64,000 nt of DNA from Maea johnstoni (taxonomy: Eukaryota > Annelida > Polychaeta > Spionida > Magelonidae): assembly GCA_963942565.1 (NCBI GenBank), contig OZ012685.1:26723490-26787489 (forward strand), written 5' to 3'. Made by a program: the position numbers and the translations under genes. The notes beneath the pieces were generated by a model that did no database searches, was not told where the DNA came from, and saw nothing but the letters and a program-made list of their open reading frames with translations. This document shows, one piece after another, positions 1 to 12,400 of the stretch; within the stretch, counting starts at the first letter, position 1, and each line of letters opens with the position of its first letter.

Positions 1-195
1 ATAAAACACACGGAAAAATTAGTCATTCTACAGTATCACTTTCTAGTCTGGCCATTATAACCTGTTGCATTTCAGGATACATTTGTGTTTAATGTCTATC
101 TTGAAATTCTTTGTTCCTAAGGCCTTCTGTTCCTGCTTGTTCTCAGCAATCCTTCACGTGGAATCATTTTCATTTGAGCTATTTGACCTATACAA

Positions 196-489
196 CAATG
201 GTAAAACTCCCATTGTTACCCTGTATTGTTGCATGCCTATCATTATCCTGTATAATGATGGTAGTGCAACAATACAGGATAACAATGGACAAACAATACA
301 GGATAATGATGGGCATGCAACAATAAAGGGTAACAATGGACAAACAATACAGGATAATGATGGGCATGCAACAATACTGGGTAGCAATGGACTAACAATC
401 CTGTATTGTTTGTCCGTTGTTACCCTGTATTGTTGCATGCCCATCATTATCCTGTATTGTTTGTCCAATGTCACCCTGTATTGTTACCC
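196..489. repeat. Inverted array of short tandem repeats ending next to the RNLS intron acceptor
   Basis: Units of about 51 bp built from words such as AACAATACAGGATAATGATGGG and GGGCATGCAACAATA run head to tail on the left. They then reappear as reverse complements (CCTGTATTGTTTGTCC, CCCATCATTATCCTG) on the right, so the region can fold back on itself. A smaller palindrome occupies about 211-288. The array lies in the renalase intron and stops only about 15 bp before the splice acceptor at 501-503. The open frame running through it is a by-product of the repeat and is not coding. Confidence 0.85.
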
Positions 490-503
490 TCTCACTATTG
501 CAG

Positions 504-1649
504 AGTCTGCTGATCTTGGCCCCTCTATCTGCGTGCACACAGGTGTGCCGTTCTCCCTGAAGAACCTGGAGGTGGACAAGGATGAGATGACACCTGTCAT
601 CATGGAGCACCTAAAGAAGTCCGCCCCCGAGCTACCCAAACCCGACTCCATCAAATCACTCAAGTGGAGGTATTCTCAGGTAAGTGAACATGGGGAAACC
701 TCTCAGATATGAACACCTTGTGATTGGGTACGAACGTTAGCAATTAGGGAGGGCCATATCTTGGTTACTGCATAGTATATAGGGTAAAATCATTTGCTTT
801 CAAAGGGGATTATGTGTCAGAATATCAGTTATGTTTATACGCTATTTGTACTTAACGATAGGGTTTGTTCATTTTTCAGAAGTTAGAATATACCTTTGAA
901 ATTGACTAATCATTTTACGGCAGAAAAAATGACGAAAAACAAAGTTAGAAATTGATATCTTGTCCAAGGATCAGTTTGACTAATGGCTTACTTTAATTTG
1001 AACTTATACTTGAATTCAAGGCTTTTGTTTATTAACCCTTTTGTTCAGTTGGCCCAGGACTAGACTACTAGACATGCACTGCACTATACCACACCTTGGC
1101 GTTTATACCATGGTCACGTGACCTGACGGAAAGGAACATTTACAGCCGTTCCAACCAAACAGACAGAGTTACCAAGCAATGAGAAACTTATGAAGGTCCA
1201 GAACACCATGCCAAACAATTATACAAAGAATCTGTGCCAATAAGATCAGATAAATGCAGATTATATGATGTTTTTTGGCTGCGGTGGTAGCCATGGGAAG
1301 GTGTGGTATAATTTAGCACCTTAACCTCCTCCCTGAACAATGGGTGCGTCACACATGCACATGCTTCAAATAATAGTAAATCCTATTGTGCTATGACGTC
1401 CTGATTGTTGCACCATCCAGAATGTTGTGACAATTTCTACAATATATGCTTTTTGATGATGTATCTTTTGTCCTTTAATTGCAGGTTCACAAAGGTTATG
1501 AAGGCAGTCCTGGATGTATTGTACTTCAGGAGAAGCCCTTACTCATACTCGCTGGTGATGGCTTCATTCGCTCAAAGTTTGACTGCTGTGTAGACTCTGC
1601 TATTCAGGTTGCAAGTACAATCAAAAATCAAATGAAAGCCAGTCTTTAG
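504..1649 (+). CDS. RNLS: Renalase, last two coding exons (5' part outside window)
   Basis: Renalase is an FAD-dependent oxidase known to re-oxidise wrongly reduced dihydro forms of NAD(P). Two exons are visible: 504-679 (acceptor cag 501-503, donor gtaagt from 680) and 1485-1649 (acceptor gcag 1481-1484, stop TAG 1647-1649); they join in phase 0. The first encodes a block starting SADLGPSICVHTGVPFSL and ending LKWRYSQ. The second contains ILAGDGFIRSKFDCCVDSA and ends QMKASL. As I remember human renalase, its C-terminus has KWRHSQ followed by GGDGFTQSNFDGCITSA, so both order and spacing match; the GDGF part belongs to the FAD-binding lobe. The N-terminal Rossmann motif is left of the window. 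The frame is open and the splice sites are canonical, so the gene looks functional. The gene converges on MZB1, about 3.7 kb downstream. Confidence 0.92.
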
Positions 1650-4600
1650 AATCAGTTAGGAAACACCTTGTCATAGTGCACGGACTATTGAAAACTGAAT
1701 TTGGTATTGGAGTTACAAGTAGTACCTATATTACTTATTTGCCATTAAATTTTTATTTTTTAAAAAAGTTCGAAATTTCTTTGTTTACATTTGACCAAAC
1801 CTATTATTTGTTTGTATTTATCAAGTTAAGCGATAGGTTACTTAGAGGGAAACAAGTGTTGTTTGTTTCTATTAATCTGAAAAGTTCTTGCCAAATCTAA
1901 GGTATGTGTTGATTTGAAATGGTATACCATATTTTGCTGAATATTGCAACTTGAACTGGCTTGTCAGACTCAATATCTTTTATTGATGTATTTTTTGAAC
2001 CATGTAATACCATAGGTGCCAAGGAAACACCTTATCAACTCAAGGTTTCCTCATGTTCAACCTGATATACAGGTGACTTTAGATAGGTTGGATGAAAGAG
2101 GGCTGTGTGCATGAAGTGTGCAATATCTGATTCTACCATAGATGATATACTAGTACATGGACTAGCAGGGTAGGAAAGTCTGGGTTTGCTATCACCGCTG
2201 GAAGGAAAGCAATTTATATGATGTGAGGATTCCTAAACCCTAAACGGTGAAAACCAAACCAAAAATAGTCCATCTTATCAATAGATCTACTTATATGAGG
2301 AAGATCCTAATTTGTAAGTTTGAGATCAATATGATGGGTGAAGGACAACGATCAACACACTTATGTAAAAAGCTGACATACTGGATTCCAACACAATCAG
2401 TCGCCTTTATGTTATTCTAACGCACAATTTAAAAATGTATTATTTTTGACACATTTAAAATGTACTAAGTTTTGAAATAAAAAAAGTTATGTATAACATT
2501 TCTTTCTTACTTGATTGTAAACATTTTTAATTAGTTTAAAGGTTATTTGTTATTTCATAAGAGGCTTGGCAAAGTTTGGGAAAGAGTGAATAATATATAG
2601 GCAACAACACATCACTGATGTCCTAAGACGTCCTTTAAGACTGTGATGCTGGTGATGTGCTCAAAATAATAACACACCTCCTAGTTAAGACCTCCTGTCC
2701 CTTTTCTATCAATGGTTATCTTATACCTGATGTCTTGGTGATTCAAATATAAGTGCTCTTTAAACTAGGTGCTTGAGCTGACCTGGATAGGACCACAGGT
2801 TCTAATTTGCAATGTTTTACCTCAAATTATATAATCTTGCAGGAACTTCCAAATATTCCAAAAAGCCTAGTTTATTTAGCAGATGTGCGCGGTATTTACA
2901 AATCAAATATACCATTTATTGATGAAGAAAATGTCATTTGAGGTAAAACACTGTAAAATAGAAACTGTGCTCCTATTCAGGTCAGCTCAAGCAGCTAAGT
3001 TAAAGAAAACATTTAAACACCAAGACCACAGTGATTGGATAACAGTTGTTAGAAAGGGGACAAGACTGCTAAACTAAGAGATGTGTTATTTTGAGTGTGA
3101 CACCAGCATTAACTTGCATTGAATCCTGCCAATTTTCCTTGAGGAAAAACAACCAAGAGTAACACCAATGTTTTGCGTACCATTTTTCTTTGAAAATTGC
3201 TGAGCACATTCAATTGAACTAACCTGCCATTAATGATGAATAATATTTTTAGTAGATACTAATATCTCCCAATTCTCTGTTTGATTGATAGTTAACCCTG
3301 CTTGAGGATAACTGACAGCTTAGGGATTACTGGGAAATGGTCTTAGAAGACAGGTGGCCATAACTACCAGGTTAATTATGATACTCTTTACATGGGGGAA
3401 TATTTTAACTGTCATCTAACTGTATAATAAGCTATGCTGTTGTGGTTGAATATAAAAGATAAAGAAAAACGCTGATAAAACAAATTTATTTGAAAAATCA
3501 TAACCACAAAACCAAATATAATACGCAGTATCTTAAGAATTGATAAAGAAGACTGCATTCAACATAAATATGAATTAGCAACCTTGACTCTCCTGTCTAA
3601 AGGGCTGCTTTTATTACATCTTGTGATGGTTCAAAATGAACCTGCTTTATAAAGACCATTGCCTTCACCATTGTACTGAGTATTCTGCATCACAGATAGT
3701 TGCATTGTAAAATATAATGGAACGTGTAACTCAATCCTTAAAATAGCTTTTCTATTGAGTTATTTTCTCCAAGTGAAAATATGGGTGGTAGATGTGATGC
3801 AAGATACAGCATTCAAAGAAAGTATTTTGAATTAAATATAAATACCTTTCACTTCTATTCAAGTTTCATGAAAGCATTACCCCATGTTATATAGGTCACC
3901 TTTAAAAACATTTATTTCCAATGGTTAGTAGTGCACCTGCACAAAACAAATTGTAAATCATAGATACTTATACATGAAATACAAAACCATATAGACATAC
4001 CAGGCAGTATACATTATAAGGCACATTAAGTATCAAAGGCAAGAAAGAGGATCAGACAAATCTTTACCAATATTTGGCCTTGTACATTTAGGTATTTACA
4101 TGAGCTGTAGGCGTGATTTCTTTTAAGTGAAGCCCACTTACACATACACTAGGCCTAGTTTTCATGTAAGTACTTAACTATTTGATCACACTGACAGGGA
4201 TTGAAATAAGTACAAACAAGTTCTGACATCAAATCTGTATATACATGATCACGATGGTTACATATGTTCTTTCATAAAGACTACCTTGTAAAAATATTCC
4301 TGCACATACTAGTATGCCACATTGGTATTTTTAATTCACATTATACACTAAAGGAATGTTTAAATCTGATTCATCAAAATTGCCTTTCAATCAATGATGG
4401 TAGCTTATGGTGGGTTATCAAGATAGGGTAAAAAATGTATATGTATATTGAAAATGGGTTGATTTAAATACAATAAGGAAGGCATTTTCATGCAATAGCA
4501 AAATAGAAGTCCAACATCTAATTTTTCTTTGTTCATACTGGACTACGACATTTTGGTTAAGGTATCTTTAACAATACATGTATACGTTCTGTATTTTAGA

Positions 4601-4780
4601 TAATAGACGTGACAACTGACAATGTGGAAATGTAATTGACTCAGTTAGAAGTACTCTGACACATTCATTCAAGATTCTGACAATATATTAGAAAACAAAG
4701 AAAGGTTAGGAATGTGTTGAATTTATACAAGATTTTCTTTCAATTCCTTTTGCACAACTTATGACAACACTTGATCTTAA
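1650..4780. other. Intergenic region between convergent RNLS and MZB1
   Basis: No conserved coding segment was seen. It should contain the 3' UTRs of both genes. An AATAAA at 2476-2481 (+) could serve RNLS, and TTTATT near 3486-3491 could serve MZB1 on the minus strand, but neither can be confirmed. The short open frames here have no recognisable motifs. Confidence 0.5.
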
Positions 4781-4992
4781 CCCATTAATGCTAAGTGTTC
4801 CTTTTGAAATTGTGATCTAGATCTATGGCAATAGAGCTATTAACAAATGGGATTATGAATGATTTACAAAATATTTGAAGGAGAGGTGTTGGTAATATTC
4901 TGAATAATAATCTTCTTTCAATTTTTTTTCCTTTCAACTGTTTTTGCCTCAAAATTGTCAGGCCACTTCTGGCTGCTGTGAGCATTACTGGG
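4781..4992 (-). mobile_element. TTAA-flanked MITE, family B copy 1
   Basis: A 212-bp element flanked by TTAA on both sides (4777-4780 and 4993-4996). Terminal inverted repeats read CCCATTAATGCT and CCCAGTAATGCT. Its interior (for example AATATTACCAACA followed by CTTCAAATAT on the minus strand) matches the element at 28635-28843. A TTAA target site and ends starting CCC are typical of piggyBac-type non-autonomous elements. The open frame inside is fortuitous. Confidence 0.75.
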
Positions 4993-5331
4993 TTAAGACA
5001 CAAGCTAACAACCATAATAGAATGTGAACGCAATAACAAACGAAAAATGATTACAGGGTCTATTCTTTTTGATGAACATTGCAGTATCCCTTCACTCCAC
5101 AAACCTATCAATGAGCCCACGGCATGATAGGATGTTTTTAAAACAGAAAACAAACCAAAAGTACAGCAATAAAACATCTATAAGTGTCATGAAAATTACA
5201 CACAGAACAAAATGACATACTCTTGAATGTTACAAACGATAATCCAAGGTTTCTCCACACATGGATCTGCGCCTTGATTTTTGGCAAAAATATGCAAGAT
5301 GTATGTTCCATTATCTATGAGGCATTTGACC

Positions 5332-8300
5332 TTATAGTTCATCCTTCTTTTGTACTTTTTTGCAATGTCCTAACAAACCCTCTCCCATGCACAGGTACTT
5401 CTGAAATTTCTTTTGGCTTTTGGGGTGATTGTAGAAATTCTTCCAAATGACATCTTCACCAATCTCAGCCATAAAGTCGTCACACATTTCCATCAACCTG
5501 TAACAGAATAAGGACATACACTTAGTGTTCAGGGACAATACATTAGCGACGACAAAGTTATTTAATAATAAAAACTTAAAAAAAACTTTTTTTTATTCTA
5601 TGTTATGATAACAAAATGACTACATCAAATAGTCATTCCCCTACTTTTCAATCAGTTAGGTTACAACTTGAATGTTTTATGTTTGCTGTTAACACTATAC
5701 AGATTAAATGTGGAAGGTTAATTTCTAGGTCTAAAAAAGAATCATGTTCATAGTTGTTATCCGAGTGTATATTGTGATATTCCTTGAATTTGACACATTT
5801 TTTGGTTGCTCATTTTGGACACCAAATTTCAAAATCCTGGCCTCGACATTGGTATTTAAGTAACCAGTAGTAGCATTCTTACCTTCCTGGCCACTTGCCT
5901 CCACCAGCCATGATTCCTGGCTCATCACCGGCCGGCAGGCCTGGACCCGACAGCCTCTTCACCTTCCTAACCTCCTTCACTCCATACCTAGAGAAGAAAG
6001 GTAATAGAGTTAATCAATTAACATGAATACTTCTACGAATCGGGTCAAATGAGCCTGAGTGACAACAATGGTATCTGACCAGACTGGTGTAATTGTTGTA
6101 AAATGCCCTGTGGAACTATTGAAATATCAACCATTGTAAACCTCAGTAATTGAAAGAGAAATCAAAATAAATCAACATAACAGTTTAGTACATTTCACCA
6201 GGTAGTAGATAATCTAATAGGTCTATTAGCCCTACAAGGTTACTATAACTCTTTAACATGATAGATCCCCCTCATAGATCAAATGTTACAGGAATGGGGA
6301 ACAAATTTTATTATCAAAGTAAATGTATTAACTGTGAAAAAATTGCTTTACAATGTAAAGCATTTTTTTCACAGTTAATACATTAACATGAGTATACACC
6401 ACAATAATCAACTGCATTTGCTTAAAATAGCAGGATAGGATACCAACACATTTACAAGGTCAAGGATTTTGAACTAATAATATTGATTTTAAAGAACATG
6501 CTACCAACTGGTGCAATAAAATGAAATAATCATGAAACAAGTGCTAAAGGATGAATTAAATCATGCTTACGAATCAAACACTGATGATTGCTGGCATACA
6601 GCCTCTGTAACCTCCAGCAAATCAGACTCAGAAATCTTTCCCTTGGCAGATGGTCTCTTTGAAGTCCAGTCACTGAACTTCTCAAATAGCTGTAATATAA
6701 AATAAGGGTACATAAATAGTGCATCTTATAGAATTCAGCTGATTTCAGCATGATTTTCACATAATTCATACCTTATAATTTACAGTCATGAGCAAACCAT
6801 CAGACTATATGATTATTGACAAAATAATATTGAAGTAAGTGAACAATATTTTTGTCAAAATATATTTGGTTTTAAGAGAAATGACGTTCACACCAGTAGA
6901 GCATCTGACAATATTTTCAAATTCAAATATATTTACTATGTGCCATTTATCACACTAGAAAAATCAAGCAAGAGAAATACCAAACATAAATGGTATTAGA
7001 AATTTCTTTGTAGATACATTCAGCTGACCGATGGTTCTTAGGTTTTATCAAAACCTTTAGCACAACACACAATTTAATTCTTCAGGGGAGAACATATTTT
7101 GTCTTCTACATTTTGGCTTTAAATGATCCACCCACAACTAAATCAATCTCTTCCTCTTCCTAATAAAATACACTGTCATAAAGGCCATCTGGATACATAT
7201 GAATAAACTGTAAACGTATCAGCTGCTTTGTTCTGGGATTAAACAGGTGGACAGCTTTCCCAGCTGGAGTAGAGCTGGCGTTTGGTATATGGCAATAAGT
7301 ATTGATTCCAACAGAGCCCACTATGGCACCACCTGTTAATCATTAATGCCTGTGTTTACATACCCATTGACATTTTACTGTACATATAATACTCTATTGA
7401 ATCATGTATTGATCCACACATAGTGTGTGACATAGTCTAACCTGTCTTTAAACTGTTTAACATATTCTTGAACTAAATAACAATTTTTACATAAGACAAC
7501 ATACACGCTATGAATATTAACTTCCTAGATAATAGGGGAATTGTTGGACATGGTAAGATTAGAATCCAGAGCAACATAGATCACATATGATGATATGGCT
7601 TAGGGTTATGATGAAAAGACTAATACCATGGCCACTGTACAAGCTTCAGAACCCAAGAAAAATTATATTCTATTCAATCTATTTGGCAAGCAGCCAAGCA
7701 CTCAAAAAAGAAAAGTATGTAAAAAATATCTTCACCAGACTTTTTCACCATAATAGTATCTTACAGAAGCAGGTTGATGTGCACAAGCAGGGAGTAGATT
7801 TGAGTTTACATATCTCTGGTACATGTACAAGAGTGTGTCTTCAGTCTTCAGGCTACATTATAGACTGCACAGGATTTATTTTCACTGTTCAAATGCACTT
7901 CATAACAGCCTGGCTACAACTATTAGCCTGAATGTTGGCCATGCTCGCTCAAAAGGTGCATTCTGCGCATGTTGGTGCGCAATTTTCTCTGTAATGTAAA
8001 CGATACTATAGTCTATCTGACTCGAGTTTGGCAATCACTTTTGCCACTTTTTTGTGACAAAACGTTCGAGTTTTCCATCCAAACTTGGCAAACATGTTAG
8101 GAGCACTACTACGTGTATGTATAAACAATTTGTTTGTCTCAACTCCGCAAAATGTAGATTTTGCTCATTAGGTCCCATTGTAAAATGTGTCCATTGCCAA
8201 CAATACGATCTCGCGTGTTTGTATTGTTTGCAACAGACAAACGCGAGATCGTAGAGTCGGCAATGTGCATATTTTACAATAGGAACTAATGAGCAAAATC

Positions 8301-9370
8301 AACATTTTGCGGAGCTGAGACAAAAAGTATGGTTGTACATACACGGAGTAGTGCTCAAAAGAGGTTTGCCAAGTTTGGATGGCAAACTACAACGTTTTGT
8401 CACAAAAAAGTGGGAAAAGTGATTGCCAAACTCGAGTCAGACAGACTATAGAACCCTCATTGGTCTTTGTCCTAGCGTCATCACACTAAGACTAGATTTG
8501 GCAAGATTGGGTGTAGCCAGGGTTCTGTAATTGGCAGGCATCGACATAAGTACTTTTCGCTTGTCCCACAGCAAGTAATTTTTTTAAAGGGCTTTCGGGC
8601 AAGTGCATTTTAGTTTGCACTTGCCTGAATGGGTAAGCTGATTTTCTGTGACATTTACAAATTTATATAGAAAATGGCACAATTCCGCACAAATACCTCG
8701 AAATATGCAAACAATGCAGCACAATTAAAAAGAAAATGGTTTTCAAATCATGAAATCCATGATAAATAATACATGCTATTCTAGCATAAATTAGTACTTA
8801 ATTCGGGCAAGCCAAAAATTATGTCGGGCAAGTAAATGTCATTAACTGCTTGCTCGGCATGGCAGGTTAGTTCTGAAACTCATGAACAGGTGCTGGTAGG
8901 GCAATTGGCCAGTGGCGAAAAATCCACGACAAGTGTACATTCATCTATTAAGATTTTTTTAAAATGAGACGGAAGGAATCGCTAGGCTTCTTTCTAGTAA
9001 ATTCATTCACGGTTTAACCACTGCATCACTCCATCAGAATGCAGGGTAATATAATCTGATGATATTGCCTTTGACTTTGTTTATGAATTATGTTACCGAG
9101 AAAAGGGGGCGTGGACTTCCAATTACCAATAAGTAACGTTTTGACACATGATAAGAGACATACCTTTAAAGCTACAACGGTGCAGCCGTCACATTTGAGC
9201 TGTTCTGGCATGAACTGGCTGTGGGCCTCTTCATCATTCAGGTCAGGTGTACTGAAGCTTAGTTTGCCAGAAGTTCCGTCATCCGATTGTTCCATCTTCG
9301 CCTGTGAAACCACCAAGTTGACAAATCCAAACAAACATGTCAACAACAAAACCGCTTGTATCTTGTCCAT
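5332..9370 (-). CDS. MZB1: MZB1/pERp1-like ER-resident protein with KDEL, four exons
   Basis: In mammals MZB1 (pERp1) is a saposin-like ER-lumen protein that helps oxidative folding and assembly of IgM and integrins. Exons: 9370-9164, 6689-6571, 5987-5883, 5497-5332; all junctions are GT/AG and the frames join into 198 residues (human about 189). Residues 1-23 form a signal peptide (MDKIQAVLLLTCLFGF...). C60 and C63 make a CxxC, followed by C101, C149, C180 and C188. Exon 3 encodes YGVKEVRKVKRLSGPGLP, almost the human YGVREVDQVKRLTGPGL as I recall it, and EIGED in exon 4 matches human EFGED. The protein ends KKDEL, a canonical ER-retrieval signal, where human has REEL. The ATG at 9370-9368 has A at -3 and G at +4; an upstream in-frame ATG exists but would bury the signal peptide. 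Canopy-family proteins are the closest alternative, but the exon 3 block is specific to MZB1. Confidence 0.9.
6322..6384. repeat. 63-bp hairpin in MZB1 intron
   Basis: AATGTATTAACTGTG and its reverse complement CACAGTTAATACATT face each other with the inner arms GCTTTACA/TGTAAAGC, giving a nearly perfect stem of about 30 bp and a tiny loop. It lies between exons 2 and 3 of the MZB1-like gene. It could be a miniature palindromic element; I see no other function. Confidence 0.7.
8006..8451. mobile_element. Foldback element with about 200-bp inverted arms
   Basis: The left end reads CTATAGTCTATCTGACTCGAG and the right end is its near reverse complement (CTCGAGTCAGACAGACTATAG). Inverted similarity continues almost to the centre near 8225, where GATCTCGCG faces CGCGAGATC. 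No transposase is encoded and no clear target-site duplication is seen. It sits in MZB1 intron 1. Family not recognised. Confidence 0.8.
8525..8880. repeat. Interspersed repeat rich in GGGCAAG words
   Basis: Repeated GGGCAAGT and ACTTGCC words (CTTTCGGGCAAGTGC, ATTCGGGCAAGCC, GTCGGGCAAGTAA) link this segment to the repeats at about 50998-51405 and 52924-53330, which share the order of these words. It lies in MZB1 intron 1. Probably a non-autonomous DNA element; exact ends are unclear. Confidence 0.5.
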
Positions 9371-9378
9371 TTTTGCAA

Positions 9379-9414
9379 TTACGTGGATTGTACAAAACGT
9401 ATGAATTGACGTTA
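9379..9414 (-). promoter_or_regulatory. Possible unfolded-protein-response-like elements upstream of MZB1
   Basis: Just upstream of the MZB1 start codon lie TTACGTGG (9379-9386) and TGACGTTA (9407-9414). Each is one or two bases from the ATF6/XBP1 site TGACGTG(G/A). That would suit an ER-folding gene, but such octamers occur by chance and the transcription start is unknown. Confidence 0.25.
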
Positions 9415-12400
9415 CATCAATGATGTTCTCTGATGCACTGCGCCGAAAGCTCGCAGACACGGATATCCTGTATATCTATCGATTAAATTATTTATTACCG
9501 GCGTTTTGTTTTGAAAGAGCACCATGCCGTGGCCAAATCGTCTGCAGACACGTTATGCGCACAAATGTTGCGCACTTGTCTTTCGGTTCCTATCTCGTTT
9601 CTCTTACCGGTATCTCTATAATGATACAAGGCACTTTTGAAGCGCCATCTATTGACGGATGATCACATTGCATGGCAAGTTGACTACCCTCAGACAGGGT
9701 TCACACAGTCTCAACATAAATTCAGTTAGTAATTGCTCTTCTTTTGTGCGTTGTTCAATATCCTTCATGGATAAAATATTGATTACAAAAATAGATAAAG
9801 AACCCTGATTGATAAAAAGATAGTATCCATGGATGGGGAACAGCTGGTGGGACAACTAGATCTAGGGAAATAGTAGTCCTACGTTGGCCAATGGAGTCTT
9901 TTTGAACTGTTGAGCCCTGATCATACCAGTTAAAGCTATCTGACAAATACATTTATCTCTAAATATGATTTCTATCAATTAAAGCTTGATTCAGCCTCTG
10001 GATTTACAACCACTTCCTTTTCCACATAACATTAGTCATTCTGCTATTAAAACAGTCCAGTAGCGCACCTCAAGTATTTGGTTCTAGTGAAATGTGATGT
10101 CAATAAGTGGCAAATGTATTTGTAGATTACCAAATTTCAGTACCAGTAGTAATTACCAAGTATATCAATGTCTAGCTATATCTCCATAATTAAGGAGAGA
10201 TTGATACAGGACAGTTGATATAGAAAAGACAAAGTTCAAGGAATAATATTTTGCTTATTTAATCACTTCATAAGATACATTTGGTGAAATGAGAGGAAAT
10301 AACTCTGAACCTAAGAAAACAGAGGAGATATAAATGTGTACTCTTACATGAATGGTCAATCAAGTTGCTTTGGTTATGAAACTGTGGCAGAACCATGCTA
10401 TCCTTCATCATTCAACCTTGTACGACAATCATAATCAGAGAATGCTCTAATTGGCGAGATCAACATAGGAAATTCTAGCATTTTGAAAAATTGCTCCATA
10501 ATTTCCTATGTATTCTGCTTTTAAATCATCAGGATTTTCAGGATGTTTTTTCAAGAAATTCAGCCATTTCTATGCAAAGCAGCCAGATGGCCCTACAAAT
10601 AGGATTTCTTCAAGATTAAGAAATTTCATCTTATCAAATAGAAAATTGTTATTCATAAATTGGGCCACACTAAACCGGTTACCTGCAGCAGCCATAAAAG
10701 GTTCAACCTTTAAATGATCTTTCAGACAAAAGTATTCTTTTTAGAATATTTAAATGAAAAATGCTGATCAGAAAATAAACAACTTTCCTTTTAATTAATT
10801 TTTGAACTCTTGCTTTGTTTCCAAATCATTTTCATATGTATCAGAGCTTGAGACTATAGTTTGTAAGGGTAATCTACGTGAGAATGGATTGAATAATTCT
10901 TTAAAATCACCAATGCATTGTATGTCTCTCCCATACCACAACTGTGCTCTAATTATGAATAGTTTGGAAATCCTCATTGACCAATTTGTGAATACCATCT
11001 ATGAAATATGCAGGAACCTCCTTTAACACATGTAAACACTGGGCATAAACAGGGCTCCTTAACCTACAATAGGGATTGACCTGGATGATGATCAAAATAA
11101 CTGCAAACTCTCATCTCAAAAGAATAATTCAGGGGTGGTCAGTGATTCCTACAAAATCAACTGAAAATTAACATGTGTATGTATACCAATGCAAACTTGT
11201 TGAATGAACAGTTAGTTTTACACCCTTAAAGATCCTGTAGGCAGATAAATACTGGAATGAATGATAAGCATATTGCTTGTCTTGACCTTTTGGGATGGGA
11301 TGCGGTTAGGTATACCAAAATAAATGTAACATAAAGATAGCAGTACTAAGGCTGTGTACTAGGAAACACATTAATGTGATATCCCCAGTTAATACCCCTG
11401 TCTCCTAAAAAAGAACAACAATTCCAACTTTGTAATGAAAAACAGGAGATTAACTTTTTGGTGTTTATTATAATAAATTATCAACCTACGTTTCAGTAAG
11501 TATTGCAAACTATAAATGGGCTGTGCTTGTTCAAATAACACTAAATATTGGGCAGCTTTAATATAAACTAAAATCACACATTTAAAGAAAATTCAAATTT
11601 TATAAATAATAAGGGGCATACATTGCATAACATATAATGGCTTACATCTAGTAACTGGCTTTAAATCTATACCAATTTGCACACTAAGGGCCCTCAGGTT
11701 TATGCAAAATGAAAATATCATATTCAAATCAACTCAACCACATTCTGTTAACTTTGCAGTTTCCTTAAATTTGCATTATAGAAATGAAACATACAAATTT
11801 TCCAAACATTCTGAAATGGAGAAGCAAGCAATTTACCAGGCAAAATGAGGCCATAACATAATTTTGAAAGCAAATAATTATTAATATATAGTTCCATCTA
11901 TCATTTAGCCTTCAGGCAAAAGTGTTTTTTTGGCCAGGATTACACTGTTATAAAATGGTAAGGTGGTTTAGCAATCTGATCTTTCTAAATGCAGTACTCC
12001 TTAGCCGTTGTTGTATTTTGCTTTATTATATCACTTGGGCAAATTTGCTTGTAAGTGGCAAATACCTTTTCATGGTAATCTGACAGCATTTAAGTAAGTA
12101 ATTATAGAGGTAAATTGATACAGATTTAATAAGCATGTTTTTTCACTATAGCAATATTGAGTCATGTTTAACTTAAGCGAGAGAAGTTTTGCTAATCATC
12201 TCAGACTCGGGTAATCAACCTTCAGAAACCCTTTCTCACAATCCCTTTGCTACACACATACTCTTCATTATATCTTGGGATTATTTTTGCAATAAAACCA
12301 ATGTTTCCAAGTATAAATACACCCATACATACACCCACACACAAATAGTCCTGGAGCAAGGAAAATGTATATAATTTAATGTGAACATGTAGAAATTGTG

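Noticed and set aside
65-500. Long open frame reading into the renalase exon
   Set aside because: The part before 504 is translated repeat array; the splice acceptor at 501-503 and homology start define the exon.
10500-11020. Minus-strand frame that vaguely resembles LINE (Tx1/L1-like) protein (QLWYGRDIQ ... FNPFSRR)
   Set aside because: Similarity is to a few loosely conserved residues only; no reverse-transcriptase motif could be found.
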